Shown one piece after another: positions 42,211-51,787 of a DNA stretch of 64,000 nucleotides. Under the pieces are notes generated by a model. The model did no database searches. It had not been told where the DNA came from and saw only the letters and a list, made by a program, of their open reading frames with translations. The stretch is taken from positions 4,223,001-4,287,000 of the forward strand of contig NZ_CP141184.1 in assembly GCF_035609205.1 (NCBI RefSeq), in the 5' to 3' direction. Source of the stretch: Hymenobacter sp. GOD-10R (lineage in GTDB: Bacteria > Bacteroidota > Bacteroidia > Cytophagales > Hymenobacteraceae). Made by a program: the position numbers and the translations under genes. Within the stretch, counting starts at the first letter, position 1, and every line of letters starts with the position of its first letter.

Positions 42211-44799
42211 TTATTCTAGGCGAACCGATTCAATATCTAAGCTAGGTGCCGTGCCATCGGGGCCGGCTACTACAATCAATTGCAGGACCTCAATGTCACT
42301 TAGTGTCAAAGGCTTTGGTGCGGCTGTGGTCTGGAAAGCGAACGGTAAAAAGCTAGGATATGGCCGCGGGATCAGCAATAACGCATCGGGTTGAAGACTG
42401 GCGAGTGGAACCCGAATTTCGCGCATCTCTTCGCTAACCGGCACAGCTGCTGAATAAGCAGCAGCTTCTTTGGTTGCCAGCACTAGCTTCACATTAGCCC
42501 CCGGCTGACTGGCCCGCGCCTTCACCACCAGCTCTTTGAAGCCGCTGAGTGCAGTCGCACGCGCTTGGAGCTTCTGACCTAGGTAGGCACGCAAGGCAAT
42601 AGCCGGACCGGGCTCGTTGGCGAGCTCACCGCTACGGGGTGTGGGTACCAATAGACGCAGGTTCAAGGCGCCAGCAGCGCTGGTTACGTAGTCGCTGTAG
42701 CTGCTGCGGGCGAGTCTTGCCACGTCTACTTGCTCTTTGTCGGCTTGTGCGTTGTAGAGAGTTAAGGGCGCGTTAGCAGCTACCACGGGCACCTCCCAGT
42801 GTTCGGCGTGGAAGTAGTCCCAGTCGCGGGGCGTACCGGCAAAGCCACCGGGGAAAGTTAGGGCTTGCTCGGGCTTGCGCACCACTATCCAATACTGAAG
42901 CAGACCCGCGCGCAGTAGTTCGGCAGGTACGGTGGCCGTAGCCGTCAGCAACGTGGGGCGCGTCATGGTCAGCGTGCGGGTGGCACCGTAATACGACCGC
43001 GCTACGAGTACTACGCTGTCGGCAGCTTCCGCACCGGTTACCTGTGCTTTCACCTCTAGTGGCTGCCCAGCCGTAGCCTGCACAACGGGTGTATGAACTA
43101 CTTGGACCGGCAGTTTAGTTGGTGGCGGGGCCACAAACTCACCTAGCTTGCGGTTACTCACAGTAGTTTGGGCGGTCCAGGCAGCCGTGTTTTTGCCAGG
43201 GCTAGCAAGCAAGTAGGCGCCAGGTCGCAGCACGACATTGCCACCGGTGGCGGTAGCCCGAAACGTATTACCCTCGCTCAAGCCCTGCACGGTGAAAGTT
43301 GTACCTAGGTCGGGTAGGGCGACGCGCATAGGCTGGTTGTTCCATATGATTTGCGTGACGATTTTTTGCAGCGAAGTACGCTCAAAGGGGTCACGCAGCG
43401 CCACGGCATCGGGCATCACCTCCAGGCGCCACACACCGGGAGCTAGCTTATCCAAGAAGTAAGCGCCAGTGCCTTGATACGCTACAATTGGCGACGAACC
43501 TACGCCCGCCACGTGCTGCAGACTAACGGCTTTGCGGGGCGCTGTTTGGGTGGTGCTGGTATAGAGAAACTCTTCGGCCGTGTTCATCTCGCTCAAGCCT
43601 TGCCGGTAGCTCACGTGGAAGGCGTCGAACACTGAGTCGGCGGGGTAACGAGGGAAAGCCTGGTTACGCTTCACGTCGTGAAATACCTTCGAGGCGATGA
43701 GTAAGCTCATAGCTTTGGAGGGCGTGTAGGCTAGGTTCAAGTAGTGGGTCTGGTATTCCGTGTTGGCGTACGCTATGACCATGGGGTCGTAAGCAAACTG
43801 CGTAGCCCACTGGAATCCTGCTTCGCGGAAGCTGCGAGCCATAAATGGGTACATCACCGGCTGCAAAATATCGGCCGACTCAAACTCGTACACCATCTTC
43901 GCCCGGCGCTGAAAACGAGCATCTTTCTGGTAAGGAATCGGGTACTGGTCGACGAAAGGCAGAAAATTACCGCGCAAAGTGTGCCCGCTTACCAGCCCCT
44001 GCGGATACCACTGGAAGGTCAGCCCATCCACATTCGCGTTCAAAATGGCTTCGTGTACGCTCGGATTTTCGGCGATGTTATAGAAAACTGGCTTGCGGCA
44101 ACCCGTCGCCCGAATGGCCTGCGCCATGCGGTTGGCAAATGAGGTCACCTGCTCCTCGGGTTTGTGGTAGCTAGGTTCGTTGCACACCTCAAACGCAATG
44201 ATGTCGGGGTCCTCGCGGTTGAGCAGCTTGGTGTAGGGGTTGCGGTGGTTCAGAAACTGCGTGAGGTAGTTCTCCTGCGCCTTGATGGCTCGCGGATTGG
44301 TATAAGCCTGCTGCTTGTTGTAGATGCTAGAAAAGCCTGTCCCCGTGTTGTTTGGCTCGGGGTAGGCATTACCCCAGTAGGCAATGGGCGTCAGGATGGC
44401 TTTGATACCACGCTGCTTGAGCTGCGCCAGCAGGTAATCGAGCAGGCGCAGATGCTCATTATCCTGGAGGTTGCCGAGCGTGTCAGTGATTTCAATATCC
44501 CACACGTGCACCCGAAAGGCATCCAGACCGAGGCGGGAAAGATGGTACACGTCCTGGGCAATGGCCTGCTCGTGCGACACGCCTAGCTGCTGGTGCGCCC
44601 GATACGCATAGGCAAACGGCGTGGTATAGTTTACCCCGAATAAGGCCACTTCCTGTTTGCCTTGCTGCCAGCGCAGCACGCCTTGCTTATCCACGTACAC
44701 GTCGCCTTGCTTGCGCTGGGCGGTGCGCTGCGCCACGGCAGTATGTGCAACGGCACCCCACACCAAGCAGAATAGCAGGGTGATAAAGCTCTTGTTCAT
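42211..44799 (-). CDS. Secreted glycoside hydrolase, GH5/clan A type
   Basis: An 862-residue exported enzyme. The start at 44799 gives the signal peptide MNKSFITLLFCLVWGAVAHT (cut near AVAQ); an upstream ATG would add 38 unlikely residues. The N-terminal (beta/alpha)8 domain (about 35-400) resembles GH5-like clan A hydrolases: GVNYTTPFAYAYRAHQQLG, LDAFRVHVWD, the acid/base Glu208 in AFEVCNEPSYH, and candidate nucleophile Glu305 or Glu307 in MVYEFESAD. The rest (about 400-862) is beta-rich accessory domains without named identity. It converges with SusE across a shared terminator. The family call is moderate; hydrolysis of a beta-linked sugar is likely, so it may not share the GH31 substrate. 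Confidence 0.75.
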   Translation of the reverse strand: MNKSFITLLFCLVWGAVAHTAVAQRTAQRKQGDVYVDKQGVLRWQQGKQEVALFGVNYTTPFAYAYRAHQQLGVSHEQAIAQDVYHLSRLGLDAFRVHVWDIEITDTLGNLQDNEHLRLLDYLLAQLKQRGIKAILTPIAYWGNAYPEPNNTGTGFSSIYNKQQAYTNPRAIKAQENYLTQFLNHRNPYTKLLNREDPDIIAFEVCNEPSYHKPEEQVTSFANRMAQAIRATGCRKPVFYNIAENPSVHEAILNANVDGLTFQWYPQGLVSGHTLRGNFLPFVDQYPIPYQKDARFQRRAKMVYEFESADILQPVMYPFMARSFREAGFQWATQFAYDPMVIAYANTEYQTHYLNLAYTPSKAMSLLIASKVFHDVKRNQAFPRYPADSVFDAFHVSYRQGLSEMNTAEEFLYTSTTQTAPRKAVSLQHVAGVGSSPIVAYQGTGAYFLDKLAPGVWRLEVMPDAVALRDPFERTSLQKIVTQIIWNNQPMRVALPDLGTTFTVQGLSEGNTFRATATGGNVVLRPGAYLLASPGKNTAAWTAQTTVSNRKLGEFVAPPPTKLPVQVVHTPVVQATAGQPLEVKAQVTGAEAADSVVLVARSYYGATRTLTMTRPTLLTATATVPAELLRAGLLQYWIVVRKPEQALTFPGGFAGTPRDWDYFHAEHWEVPVVAANAPLTLYNAQADKEQVDVARLARSSYSDYVTSAAGALNLRLLVPTPRSGELANEPGPAIALRAYLGQKLQARATALSGFKELVVKARASQPGANVKLVLATKEAAAYSAAVPVSEEMREIRVPLASLQPDALLLIPRPYPSFLPFAFQTTAAPKPLTLSDIEVLQLIVVAGPDGTAPSLDIESVRLE

Positions 44800-45144
44800 G
44801 CAAATAATTAACTGGTTGATTGAAAGATTTGTATTCGTTCGCGACACATCCTCTACCTTATCAAGGCGAGGTAGGCAGCCGCCCGGCTTCTGGCTTAAAG
44901 GCGCAAACAGCACGCAGGACCTAGCTTTTCTCGGCCTGACTGTTTCTCTTCCGCCTGTCCCTCTCCCCTATTTTCTATAGTCGGGTAAAAAGGCTTCATC
45001 CCTTGTTAGCCTCGAAAAAGAGAAGGAAGCACCTCTATATTTTTATCTACCAAAATCTTTTCCGTGCTTCGCTACTTCGGTTGCCCCGGTATCGTACCTA
45101 GATCAACCGTTTCTTTGTTTGCCCACTCTGTTTTTGCCTTGCCC

Positions 45145-45993
45145 ATGATCCTTATTGCCGACGGCGGTTCTACCAAAAGCAACTGGTGTCAGCTCGATGA
45201 CGCCGGAAATCGTATTTACTTCAACACTGAAGGCTATAACCCCGATTTCGTTTCGACGGAAGACGTGCTGGTATCACTCGACAAAAACCTTCCTGACACC
45301 TTACCGCGCGACCAAGTGCAACGCGTGTACTACTACGGCGCCGGCGTATCGTCGCGGGAAAAGGCAGAGAAAATTGCCAAAGCCATGCGCCAGACGTTCC
45401 ACAACGCCGAGGTGCACGTCGACCACGACTTGCTGGCCGCAGCCCATGCCCTGCTCGGCGACGAGCCAGGCTTTGCAGCTATCCTCGGCACGGGCACCAA
45501 CTCCTGCGTGTACGATGGCGAGAAAGTCTCTTACAACGTCGATTCACTGGGCTATTTCCTGGGTGACGAAGGCAGCGGCTCCTTCATCGGCAAGCGCCTG
45601 CTGCGCGACTACATGCGCAAGCTGCTGCCCGATGGCTTGCAGGAAATCTTCTGGGAAACCTACAAGCTGGAGCGCGACGACATCTTAGATCGGCTCTACA
45701 ACCAGCCGTTGCCCAACCGCTTCCTGGCTAGCTTCTCCCGGTTCGCCTACGACCACAACAACATCAGCTACTGCCGCGAGATTGTAGTAGAAGGCTTCCA
45801 GGCGTTCTTCAAGAACATTGTGCTGCACTATCCTAATTACCAGTCGTACACCTTCAACTGTATTGGCTCGGTAGGCTACAACTTCCGCGACGCGCTGACG
45901 CAGGTGGCCAGCGAGCACGGCATGAAGGTCGGCAAGATCATCCGCTCCCCTATTGATGATTTGGTGACGTACCACACGGATTACAAGAAGTAG
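45145..45993 (+). CDS. BadF/BadG/BcrA/BcrD-type ATPase, probable N-acetylglucosamine kinase
   Basis: A 282-residue protein of the ASKHA superfamily. I start it at 45145 (MILIADGGSTKSNWCQLDD), where the phosphate-1 motif DGGSTKSNW follows directly; an in-frame ATG 27 codons earlier is less fitting. Other motifs are YYGAGVSS, VDHDLLAAAHALLGDEPGFAAILGTGTNSC (phosphate-2) and LGDEGSGSFIGKRLL. Bacteroidota relatives are annotated as N-acetylglucosamine kinases, but the exact sugar is not clear from sequence. A 345-nt gene-free region upstream is T/AT-rich with no clear promoter motif. Confidence 0.8.
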   Translation: MILIADGGSTKSNWCQLDDAGNRIYFNTEGYNPDFVSTEDVLVSLDKNLPDTLPRDQVQRVYYYGAGVSSREKAEKIAKAMRQTFHNAEVHVDHDLLAAAHALLGDEPGFAAILGTGTNSCVYDGEKVSYNVDSLGYFLGDEGSGSFIGKRLLRDYMRKLLPDGLQEIFWETYKLERDDILDRLYNQPLPNRFLASFSRFAYDHNNISYCREIVVEGFQAFFKNIVLHYPNYQSYTFNCIGSVGYNFRDALTQVASEHGMKVGKIIRSPIDDLVTYHTDYKK

Positions 45994-46018
45994 GACCTAA
46001 TAGGAAACTACCTAAAGC

Positions 46019-46053
46019 AAAAAGGCCGGCCCCACATGGGAGCCGGCCTTTTT
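46019..46053. terminator. Bidirectional terminator between the BadF-type kinase and GH13 genes
   Basis: AAAAAGGCCGGC pairs with GCCGGCCTTTTT around an 11-nt loop; T and A runs suit termination on both strands. Confidence 0.9.
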
Positions 46054-46110
46054 GATTGGTGATTCGTGACTTCGCACTGATTGCGCGGCGTGAAGTCACT
46101 CACGGCATCC

Positions 46111-48951
46111 TTAGTGCCGCACCAGCACGCGGGTGGTTTGCTGCAGCGAGCCAGCGCTCAGGCGCACCAAGTACACGCCATTTGCTAGGTTAGCGGTGGG
46201 CAAAGCTAGCTCGTGCGCGCCGATGGCTTGGCGGCTAGTTGTGGGCAAGGTATACACGGTAGCCCCGAGTAGGTTAGTCACCGCCAAGCTGACGGGTGCG
46301 GCCGAAGCTAGCTCATAGCGCAGGGTAGCCGTGGCGTCGGCAGGATTGGGAGCGGCACTCAGATGCAGCAAGTTCTGCTGGGCTGATTTGGTGGCGAGCA
46401 CCCCAGGGCGCGTGATGCGGCGCGACGTGTACACGGCGTACTCGCCGGGCTGCAAGGTAATAGCCGCGTTGGGGTCCGTCACGACGCGGGTAGCCCCAGT
46501 TAGATAGTTGTACCAAGTGCCAGCCTGCTGAAAGCCGGGGTTCACGTTGGTTGGTACCACGTCAAAGTTGCCGACAACCGTCACGTTCAATCCAGGGCCA
46601 GCTAGGTGGATAGTTTTGCCAGCACCCGCGAGCTGCTGCGTATAGGTAGTAGGCGCCTCAAACACCGGTTCATTTACGCGTAGCGCTATTAGGCTGCGGT
46701 ACACGTCGTAGAGCTGCTTGCGGGCCGGCACTTGCTGGTAGTCCCAGCGAATAGGCTTGTTAGCCGTGCGGCAATTGTCGTTGATCGTGCCGTCCGTGCA
46801 GCGGTTGATGCTGAAGTCGTAACCTAGCTCCCCAAACTGCCATACCATCTTCGGGCCGGGTACGGTGAAGAAAAAAGCCGCGGCCATTTCGTCGCGAGCG
46901 AGGGCCGTGTTCAGGTCCTTCACGCTGTAAGTGCCAGAACTGTTGCCATAAGCCACGTTCTTGAAGGTCAGGCGCTCCTCATCGTGGCTTTCCATGTAGG
47001 TCACGAGGTTGGGCTGGGTCCAAGTGCGGGCGCCGTAGTAGCCGCCGCTGAAATCAGAGCCACCTAGGTAGCCCATCGTAGCCTCGTTGTAGCTACCATT
47101 CATATTGCCCCACAACATCAGACCTAGGTCGGCCAGTACTTTCTCCTCGTCATTGTTGCCGAGGTGTTCCAGAATGATGAAAGCATCGGCACTCACGGCC
47201 GTAATCGTGTTGCGGTAGTCTTGCCAGATATTTATCCGCGACTGGTCGTACTGGTTCCACTCATCTACGTTTGCGCTTTGCTTCTGCGTAAAGCCCTTGG
47301 AGAGGTCGAAGCGGTAGCCATCGATGTGGTATTCCTGAAGCCAATACTCCATCACGCGCTTGCTGAAGTATTTGGTGTAGGGGCTTTCGTGGTTGAAATC
47401 GTAACACACGTTGAAAGGGTGCGTGGCATCTTGGTTAAACCATGGACTATTAGCCGCAGGCTTGCCAGTGTTGCCGTTGAAGTAGAGCTGTACCATGGGG
47501 CTTTGCCCGCAGGAGTGGTTCAGCACCATGTCCATCACGACGGCGATACCGCGGCGGTGACACTCATCGATAAAGCGCTTGAGGTCGGTTTTGGTACCGT
47601 AGTACTTGTCGGGCGCGAAGTAGAACGAGGGGTTGTAGCCCCAGCTTTCGTTGCCCTCAAACTCGTTGAACGGCAGCAGCTCAATTGCATTGACCCCTAG
47701 CCGCTGCAAGTAGCTAAGTGTGTCGCGTAGGGTCTTATAATCATGCTGCGCCACGAAGTCGCGCAACAGCAGCTCATAGATAACAAGGTCGGTTTTCTTG
47801 GGCCGCTGAAAGTTGGTCACCTGCCAGTTATAGCTAGCTTGGTCCGTTTGCAGCACCGCCACGTTGCCCGTCGTCAAGCCCGTCGGATAGGCTTTTAGGT
47901 TGGGGTATGTAACAGGCGGAATGTACTGGTCGTCGGTAGGGCTCAGAATCTTTTCAGTGTAGGGGTCGGCAATGCGCAACTGTCCATCTACCAAAAACTG
48001 GTAGGCGTACTCGCGGCCCGGCGCGAGGCCGGTAATATCGAGCCACCAATCTTTGCCGTCTGGTGTGCGATTCATCATCTGAGCGGGCTGCCAACCGTTA
48101 AAATCGCCGAGCACGTACACGAATTGCTTTTCAGGCGCCGTGAGCTTCAGGCGCACCGATGTGCTGGAAAGATAAGTGACGCCATCCTTGGTGCCGGCGG
48201 GCAGGGCGGCCGTAGGCACATCAGACGAACGCACAATAAATACCACAGAGTCGGACACCGTTTGCGCGCCGCTGTTGCCCTGAATCCGCACGACGTTGCG
48301 GCCAACCTGGGTCAAAGGCAGTGAGTACGAGATACTAGTGACACCATACTGCCCGGAAAGCAATGCCTTGTTCAGGTACACTTCCATGCGGGAAGATGCC
48401 GAGGCCGCGCCGCTTACCGTCACGGTGGCACCCGCCATCACGAACTGCGGGTTACCGCCCGTGACTGGGCTCGTGATGCGCACGGCATAGCCGCCCTGGA
48501 ACACGTCCACAAAAATATCAGCGCCCCCGTCGCCGCGGCCGATGGTGTTGCCGGCCGCGTCCTTAAACAGCATACCTAGGCGTAGAATCTGTTCGGCAGC
48601 GGGCACGTTGTAGAAGGTGCGCGGCGTCAGCGTAATGGTGTACAGGTTCGGATTGGTGGCGCTGCGCGTCATCAGCGCGGCGGGGTCTGGCTGGTTGAAG
48701 CTTGGGCTTTTCACGTAGCGCCAGTTGGTATTGCTGGTGCTAAGGTTCGTAACGACGCCGGTCCAGATGTACACGGGGCCGGTGAAGTTGGCGAGGCCAC
48801 CGTTCCCTTGGGTCGCGTCGAAGGTGAGTGTGACGGGCGTGTCGTCGCGAAAAAAGTAAGGCTGCGTCGTAACGACTTGCGCTTGGGCCGCAGGCAGGCC
48901 AAGGAGCAACAGCAACCAAATCAAACCCGAGAAGAGTCGAAGTTTAGGCAT
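46111..48951 (-). CDS. Secreted GH13 alpha-amylase family enzyme with T9SS C-terminal domain
   Basis: A 946-residue exported amylase. A signal peptide (MPKLRLFSGLIWLLLLLGLP, cut near AQA) and N-terminal beta domains (about 25-240) precede a CBM48-like domain (FVYVLGDFNGWQPAQM). The GH13 barrel (about 390-790) has VMDMVLNHSCGQ, DGYRFDLSKGF with nucleophile Asp549, ILEHLGNN with acid Glu595 and MESHDEER. A domain C and a type IX secretion sorting domain follow, the latter with NPADATATLRYEL and the final NGVYLVRLSAGSLQQTTRVLVRH (about 865-946). This directs it to the cell surface or medium, where it would cut starch for SusC/D uptake. Confidence 0.92.
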   Translation of the reverse strand: MPKLRLFSGLIWLLLLLGLPAAQAQVVTTQPYFFRDDTPVTLTFDATQGNGGLANFTGPVYIWTGVVTNLSTSNTNWRYVKSPSFNQPDPAALMTRSATNPNLYTITLTPRTFYNVPAAEQILRLGMLFKDAAGNTIGRGDGGADIFVDVFQGGYAVRITSPVTGGNPQFVMAGATVTVSGAASASSRMEVYLNKALLSGQYGVTSISYSLPLTQVGRNVVRIQGNSGAQTVSDSVVFIVRSSDVPTAALPAGTKDGVTYLSSTSVRLKLTAPEKQFVYVLGDFNGWQPAQMMNRTPDGKDWWLDITGLAPGREYAYQFLVDGQLRIADPYTEKILSPTDDQYIPPVTYPNLKAYPTGLTTGNVAVLQTDQASYNWQVTNFQRPKKTDLVIYELLLRDFVAQHDYKTLRDTLSYLQRLGVNAIELLPFNEFEGNESWGYNPSFYFAPDKYYGTKTDLKRFIDECHRRGIAVVMDMVLNHSCGQSPMVQLYFNGNTGKPAANSPWFNQDATHPFNVCYDFNHESPYTKYFSKRVMEYWLQEYHIDGYRFDLSKGFTQKQSANVDEWNQYDQSRINIWQDYRNTITAVSADAFIILEHLGNNDEEKVLADLGLMLWGNMNGSYNEATMGYLGGSDFSGGYYGARTWTQPNLVTYMESHDEERLTFKNVAYGNSSGTYSVKDLNTALARDEMAAAFFFTVPGPKMVWQFGELGYDFSINRCTDGTINDNCRTANKPIRWDYQQVPARKQLYDVYRSLIALRVNEPVFEAPTTYTQQLAGAGKTIHLAGPGLNVTVVGNFDVVPTNVNPGFQQAGTWYNYLTGATRVVTDPNAAITLQPGEYAVYTSRRITRPGVLATKSAQQNLLHLSAAPNPADATATLRYELASAAPVSLAVTNLLGATVYTLPTTSRQAIGAHELALPTANLANGVYLVRLSAGSLQQTTRVLVRH

Positions 48952-49141
48952 AGAATAGAGAGGTGAATGGGTGGAAGATGGTAGAAGGAAGTACGGATTC
49001 TCGCCTGATCCGTCGAGCTGCCGCTCATCTTTGTTTGTAGCTTTGAGGCGGCTTCGGCTGAACTGACGGAAGTTAGGCTTACTGTTTATTGTAAGTCGAA
49101 CAACTTCCCATCTTCCCTAGGCTAGCTTTTAAAGTCTGCTC

Positions 49142-50161
49142 ATGCTGCGTTGCCCCTTCTCTCCTTACGCTACTTCGTGGCAACGTTTGCTCCTTTTTCT
49201 TGCTGGCATCTACTGGTTCACGGCGGCGCGTACGCAAGCCCAACCCTCCCTTTATCAAGCAGATACTAGCCACCACGCGATACGTCACACTGACTCCATT
49301 GGTCAGCGCGTCACCACCCAGGCAATGCTACTGCGCCCACCTGCCGATTCGCTGCGGGTGGGCCGGCGGCTGCCTTTGCTCGCGGGTGGGCTAGCAGTAG
49401 CCTACACCGGAGGGCTAGTGCTGCTGGGCGAGGCTTGGTACACGGGTCCGCGCACAAAGCTGCACTGGTTCAACGATTTGCCCGAGTGGAAGCAGCTCGA
49501 TAAAGCCGGACATTTTTGGGGCGCATTCCAAGAAAGCCGGGGCGCCGTAGACATGCTCCGCTGGGCCGGCCTCCCTGACAAGCAGGCCATCTGGTACGGC
49601 GGCTTCGTGGGCTTTCTGCTGCAAAGCCCCATCGAGCTGCTCGATGGCCGCGACCCGGCCTATGGCGCCTCAGCCACCGACCTAGCTGCTAACTTCCTAG
49701 GGTCGGCGGCGCTCATCGGGCAGCAGCTCACCTGGGGCGAAGTTCGCCTCATGCCGAAGTATTCCTTTCACACCACCCGCTACGCCGAGCTGCGCCCCAA
49801 TGTGCTCGGCAAATCGCTGGGCGAGCAATTTTTGAAGGACTACAACGGCCACACGTACTGGCTTTGCGCCGACCTAGCTGCTTGGCTGCCTGCCCAAAGC
49901 CGTTGGCCCAAATGGCTGCAGCCAGCCGTTGGCTACGGTGCCCAGCAGATGGTGTACAACGACCCTGGCAGCAATGCCGCCCTAGGTTTGCACGCCTATC
50001 GCCAGTACTATCTCACCCTCGATGTCAATCTGCTTCGTATTCCCACACGTAGTAAGCTTCTACGCCGCGTGTTTTACGTAGCTAGCATTTTTCACCTGCC
50101 GGCACCAGCGTTGGAATTCAACAACCGGCGAGGCTTTGTCTTGCGCGGATTGTACTGGTAG
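49142..50161 (+). CDS. DUF2279 family protein
   Basis: A 339-residue protein with an N-terminal signal-like helix (about 8-30, cut near ARTQAQ). The DUF2279/YfiM-like core is at about 110-225: LDKAGHFWGAFQESRGAVD, then GGFVGFLLQSPIELLDGRDP and SATDLAANFLGSAALIGQQ with two membrane-like helices. The C-terminal part (about 225-339) has repeated aromatic strands. Function unknown; envelope location inferred. TAGCTTTG at 49038-49045 is a possible -7 box. It lies 73 nt before the Smr gene. Confidence 0.8.
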   Translation: MLRCPFSPYATSWQRLLLFLAGIYWFTAARTQAQPSLYQADTSHHAIRHTDSIGQRVTTQAMLLRPPADSLRVGRRLPLLAGGLAVAYTGGLVLLGEAWYTGPRTKLHWFNDLPEWKQLDKAGHFWGAFQESRGAVDMLRWAGLPDKQAIWYGGFVGFLLQSPIELLDGRDPAYGASATDLAANFLGSAALIGQQLTWGEVRLMPKYSFHTTRYAELRPNVLGKSLGEQFLKDYNGHTYWLCADLAAWLPAQSRWPKWLQPAVGYGAQQMVYNDPGSNAALGLHAYRQYYLTLDVNLLRIPTRSKLLRRVFYVASIFHLPAPALEFNNRRGFVLRGLYW

Positions 50162-50234
50162 CTTCGTTACTCTAGCGAAGTGACTTTCCCGGTCGCGCAA
50201 CCGTTACCTTTATCCCACACCCAGCAACAAGTAT

Positions 50235-51332
50235 ATGAACGTAGGAGACCGAGTACGCCTGCTTACCGGGCGCGAAGAAGGCATCATCACCCGCCTGCTC
50301 GACAACGACCTGGTAGAAGTAGCCATCGATAATGATTTCACGATTCCGGTAATGCGCCGCGAGGTGGTAGTAGTTGCCGCAGAAGAACAAAAAGCGTTCG
50401 GCCAGACCGCTAATGCCATTGCTGCCGAGCGCAATGCCGCCGCCGCTGGCACCCGCCAGTCTGCTCCTGGCACTTCTGCCAAGCCGGCTCCGGCGACAGC
50501 AAAAGCAGGAACGAAAGCACCGGCTCCCGAGCCCGTACGCGTGCAGAAAGGGCTGTACCTAGCCTTGGTGCACCAGTCTCCGGAGCTGCTGGCGACGCAC
50601 CTCGTCAACAACACCGACAGCGACTTGCTGTTTACCTACGGCGAAGATCGGGACGGGCAATACCGCGGCTTGTCGTCGGATAAGCTAGGTCCGAAAGCAA
50701 CGAGTCGCCCACTGGCACATTGGCATTTAAAAGATTTTGAACAATGGCCCGCTGTAGTCATTCAGCTCCTGCCCCACCGCGTGAACGGCGACACAGCTTT
50801 TGAACTGCTGACCAAGCGCCAACAGTTTAAAGCGGCCACCTTCTACAACAGCCGCCAACAAGCTCCTATTCTGCAGAAAGAAGCGTATCTCTTTCAGCTC
50901 GACGAGAAGCCTGCTGCTCCCGTCGCGCTGGCTCCGGAGAAGCTAGCCGAGCAGCTTAAGCAGCAGCTTACGGGCAACACGCCCCCCAAGCCCGCCGCCG
51001 TGGCTCCTGTGCCGGAGCCTGCCAAAGCCATCGTACCGCCCCCCCACGAGTTCGACCTGCACCTGGAGGCGCTCAGCCCGGAAGCCTTGAAAGCGGAGCC
51101 ACCAATGAGCAACACGGCCATGCTCAAGCTCCAAATTGATGCATTTGAAGATGCCCTGAGCCGCGCCCTTGCTACCAACATGCACGAAATCGTGTTCATT
51201 CATGGCTCCGGCAACGGAACCCTGCGCAAGGAGATTCATAAGCTTTTGAGCCGCAACAAAGACATCAAATTCTTTGAAGATGCGCGCAAAGAGAAGTTCG
51301 GCTATGGCGCCACACTGGTGCGCCTGAAATAG
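50235..51332 (+). CDS. DUF2027 and Smr domain protein
   Basis: A 365-residue protein. The N-terminus is KOW/SH3-like (MNVGDRVRLLTGREEGIITR), the middle (about 105-240) is DUF2027-like with LVHQSPELLATHLVNNTDSD and HWHLKDFEQWPAVVIQLLP, a Pro/Ala-rich linker is at about 235-280, and the C-terminal Smr (MutS2-type) domain begins FDLHLEAL and has the nuclease-related FIHGSGNGTLRKEIH. This architecture is common in Bacteroidota and is usually linked to nucleic-acid handling, but no experimental role is known to me. Confidence 0.88.
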   Translation: MNVGDRVRLLTGREEGIITRLLDNDLVEVAIDNDFTIPVMRREVVVVAAEEQKAFGQTANAIAAERNAAAAGTRQSAPGTSAKPAPATAKAGTKAPAPEPVRVQKGLYLALVHQSPELLATHLVNNTDSDLLFTYGEDRDGQYRGLSSDKLGPKATSRPLAHWHLKDFEQWPAVVIQLLPHRVNGDTAFELLTKRQQFKAATFYNSRQQAPILQKEAYLFQLDEKPAAPVALAPEKLAEQLKQQLTGNTPPKPAAVAPVPEPAKAIVPPPHEFDLHLEALSPEALKAEPPMSNTAMLKLQIDAFEDALSRALATNMHEIVFIHGSGNGTLRKEIHKLLSRNKDIKFFEDARKEKFGYGATLVRLK

Positions 51333-51486
51333 TAGGGCGCTTACCTAGGTACAGGCCGCTGGGAGTACCTGCCGAAACAGCCAGCACATAGTTATTTACG
51401 CCGCAGGCCATGACCAGAGGCGAAGGGGTCCAGTACCAAGCGCGAGTAGGTGGGAAGTGAGCAAAAAATAGTTTTGCCCATATAGA

Positions 51487-51595
51487 AGTCATGTAGAGCC
51501 CCGCGGGGCATGTCGGGTGTACTGGAAACTCTGCTCAGTAGGAACTTCTTACAACAACTGCCCATAAGATGCTCCACGGGGCTCCGCATGCTGCT
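51487..51595. repeat. Palindromic repeat upstream of kaiC
   Basis: AGAGCCCCGCGGGGCATG (left) and, in reverse from the right, GGAGCCCCGTGGAGCATC form an imperfect inverted repeat around about 55 bp. The rest of the 455-nt gap (51333-51787) holds no convincing gene. Confidence 0.5.
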
Positions 51596-51787
51596 TTTTA
51601 ACTTACTGATTATACGCTGTAGAGCGTACCACTACCAAGTCTTTCATACTTACGCGTTTGCCACGGATGTAAACACGACTGTTGCAACCGCGTAAGTAGT
51701 AGACTAGCGCATCCACTTTAGCTTTCTGGATTTCTAGGTTGTACCTTGCCTAGTGAAGCATACTATCTATTGTTCGTTTCTGCAGTA

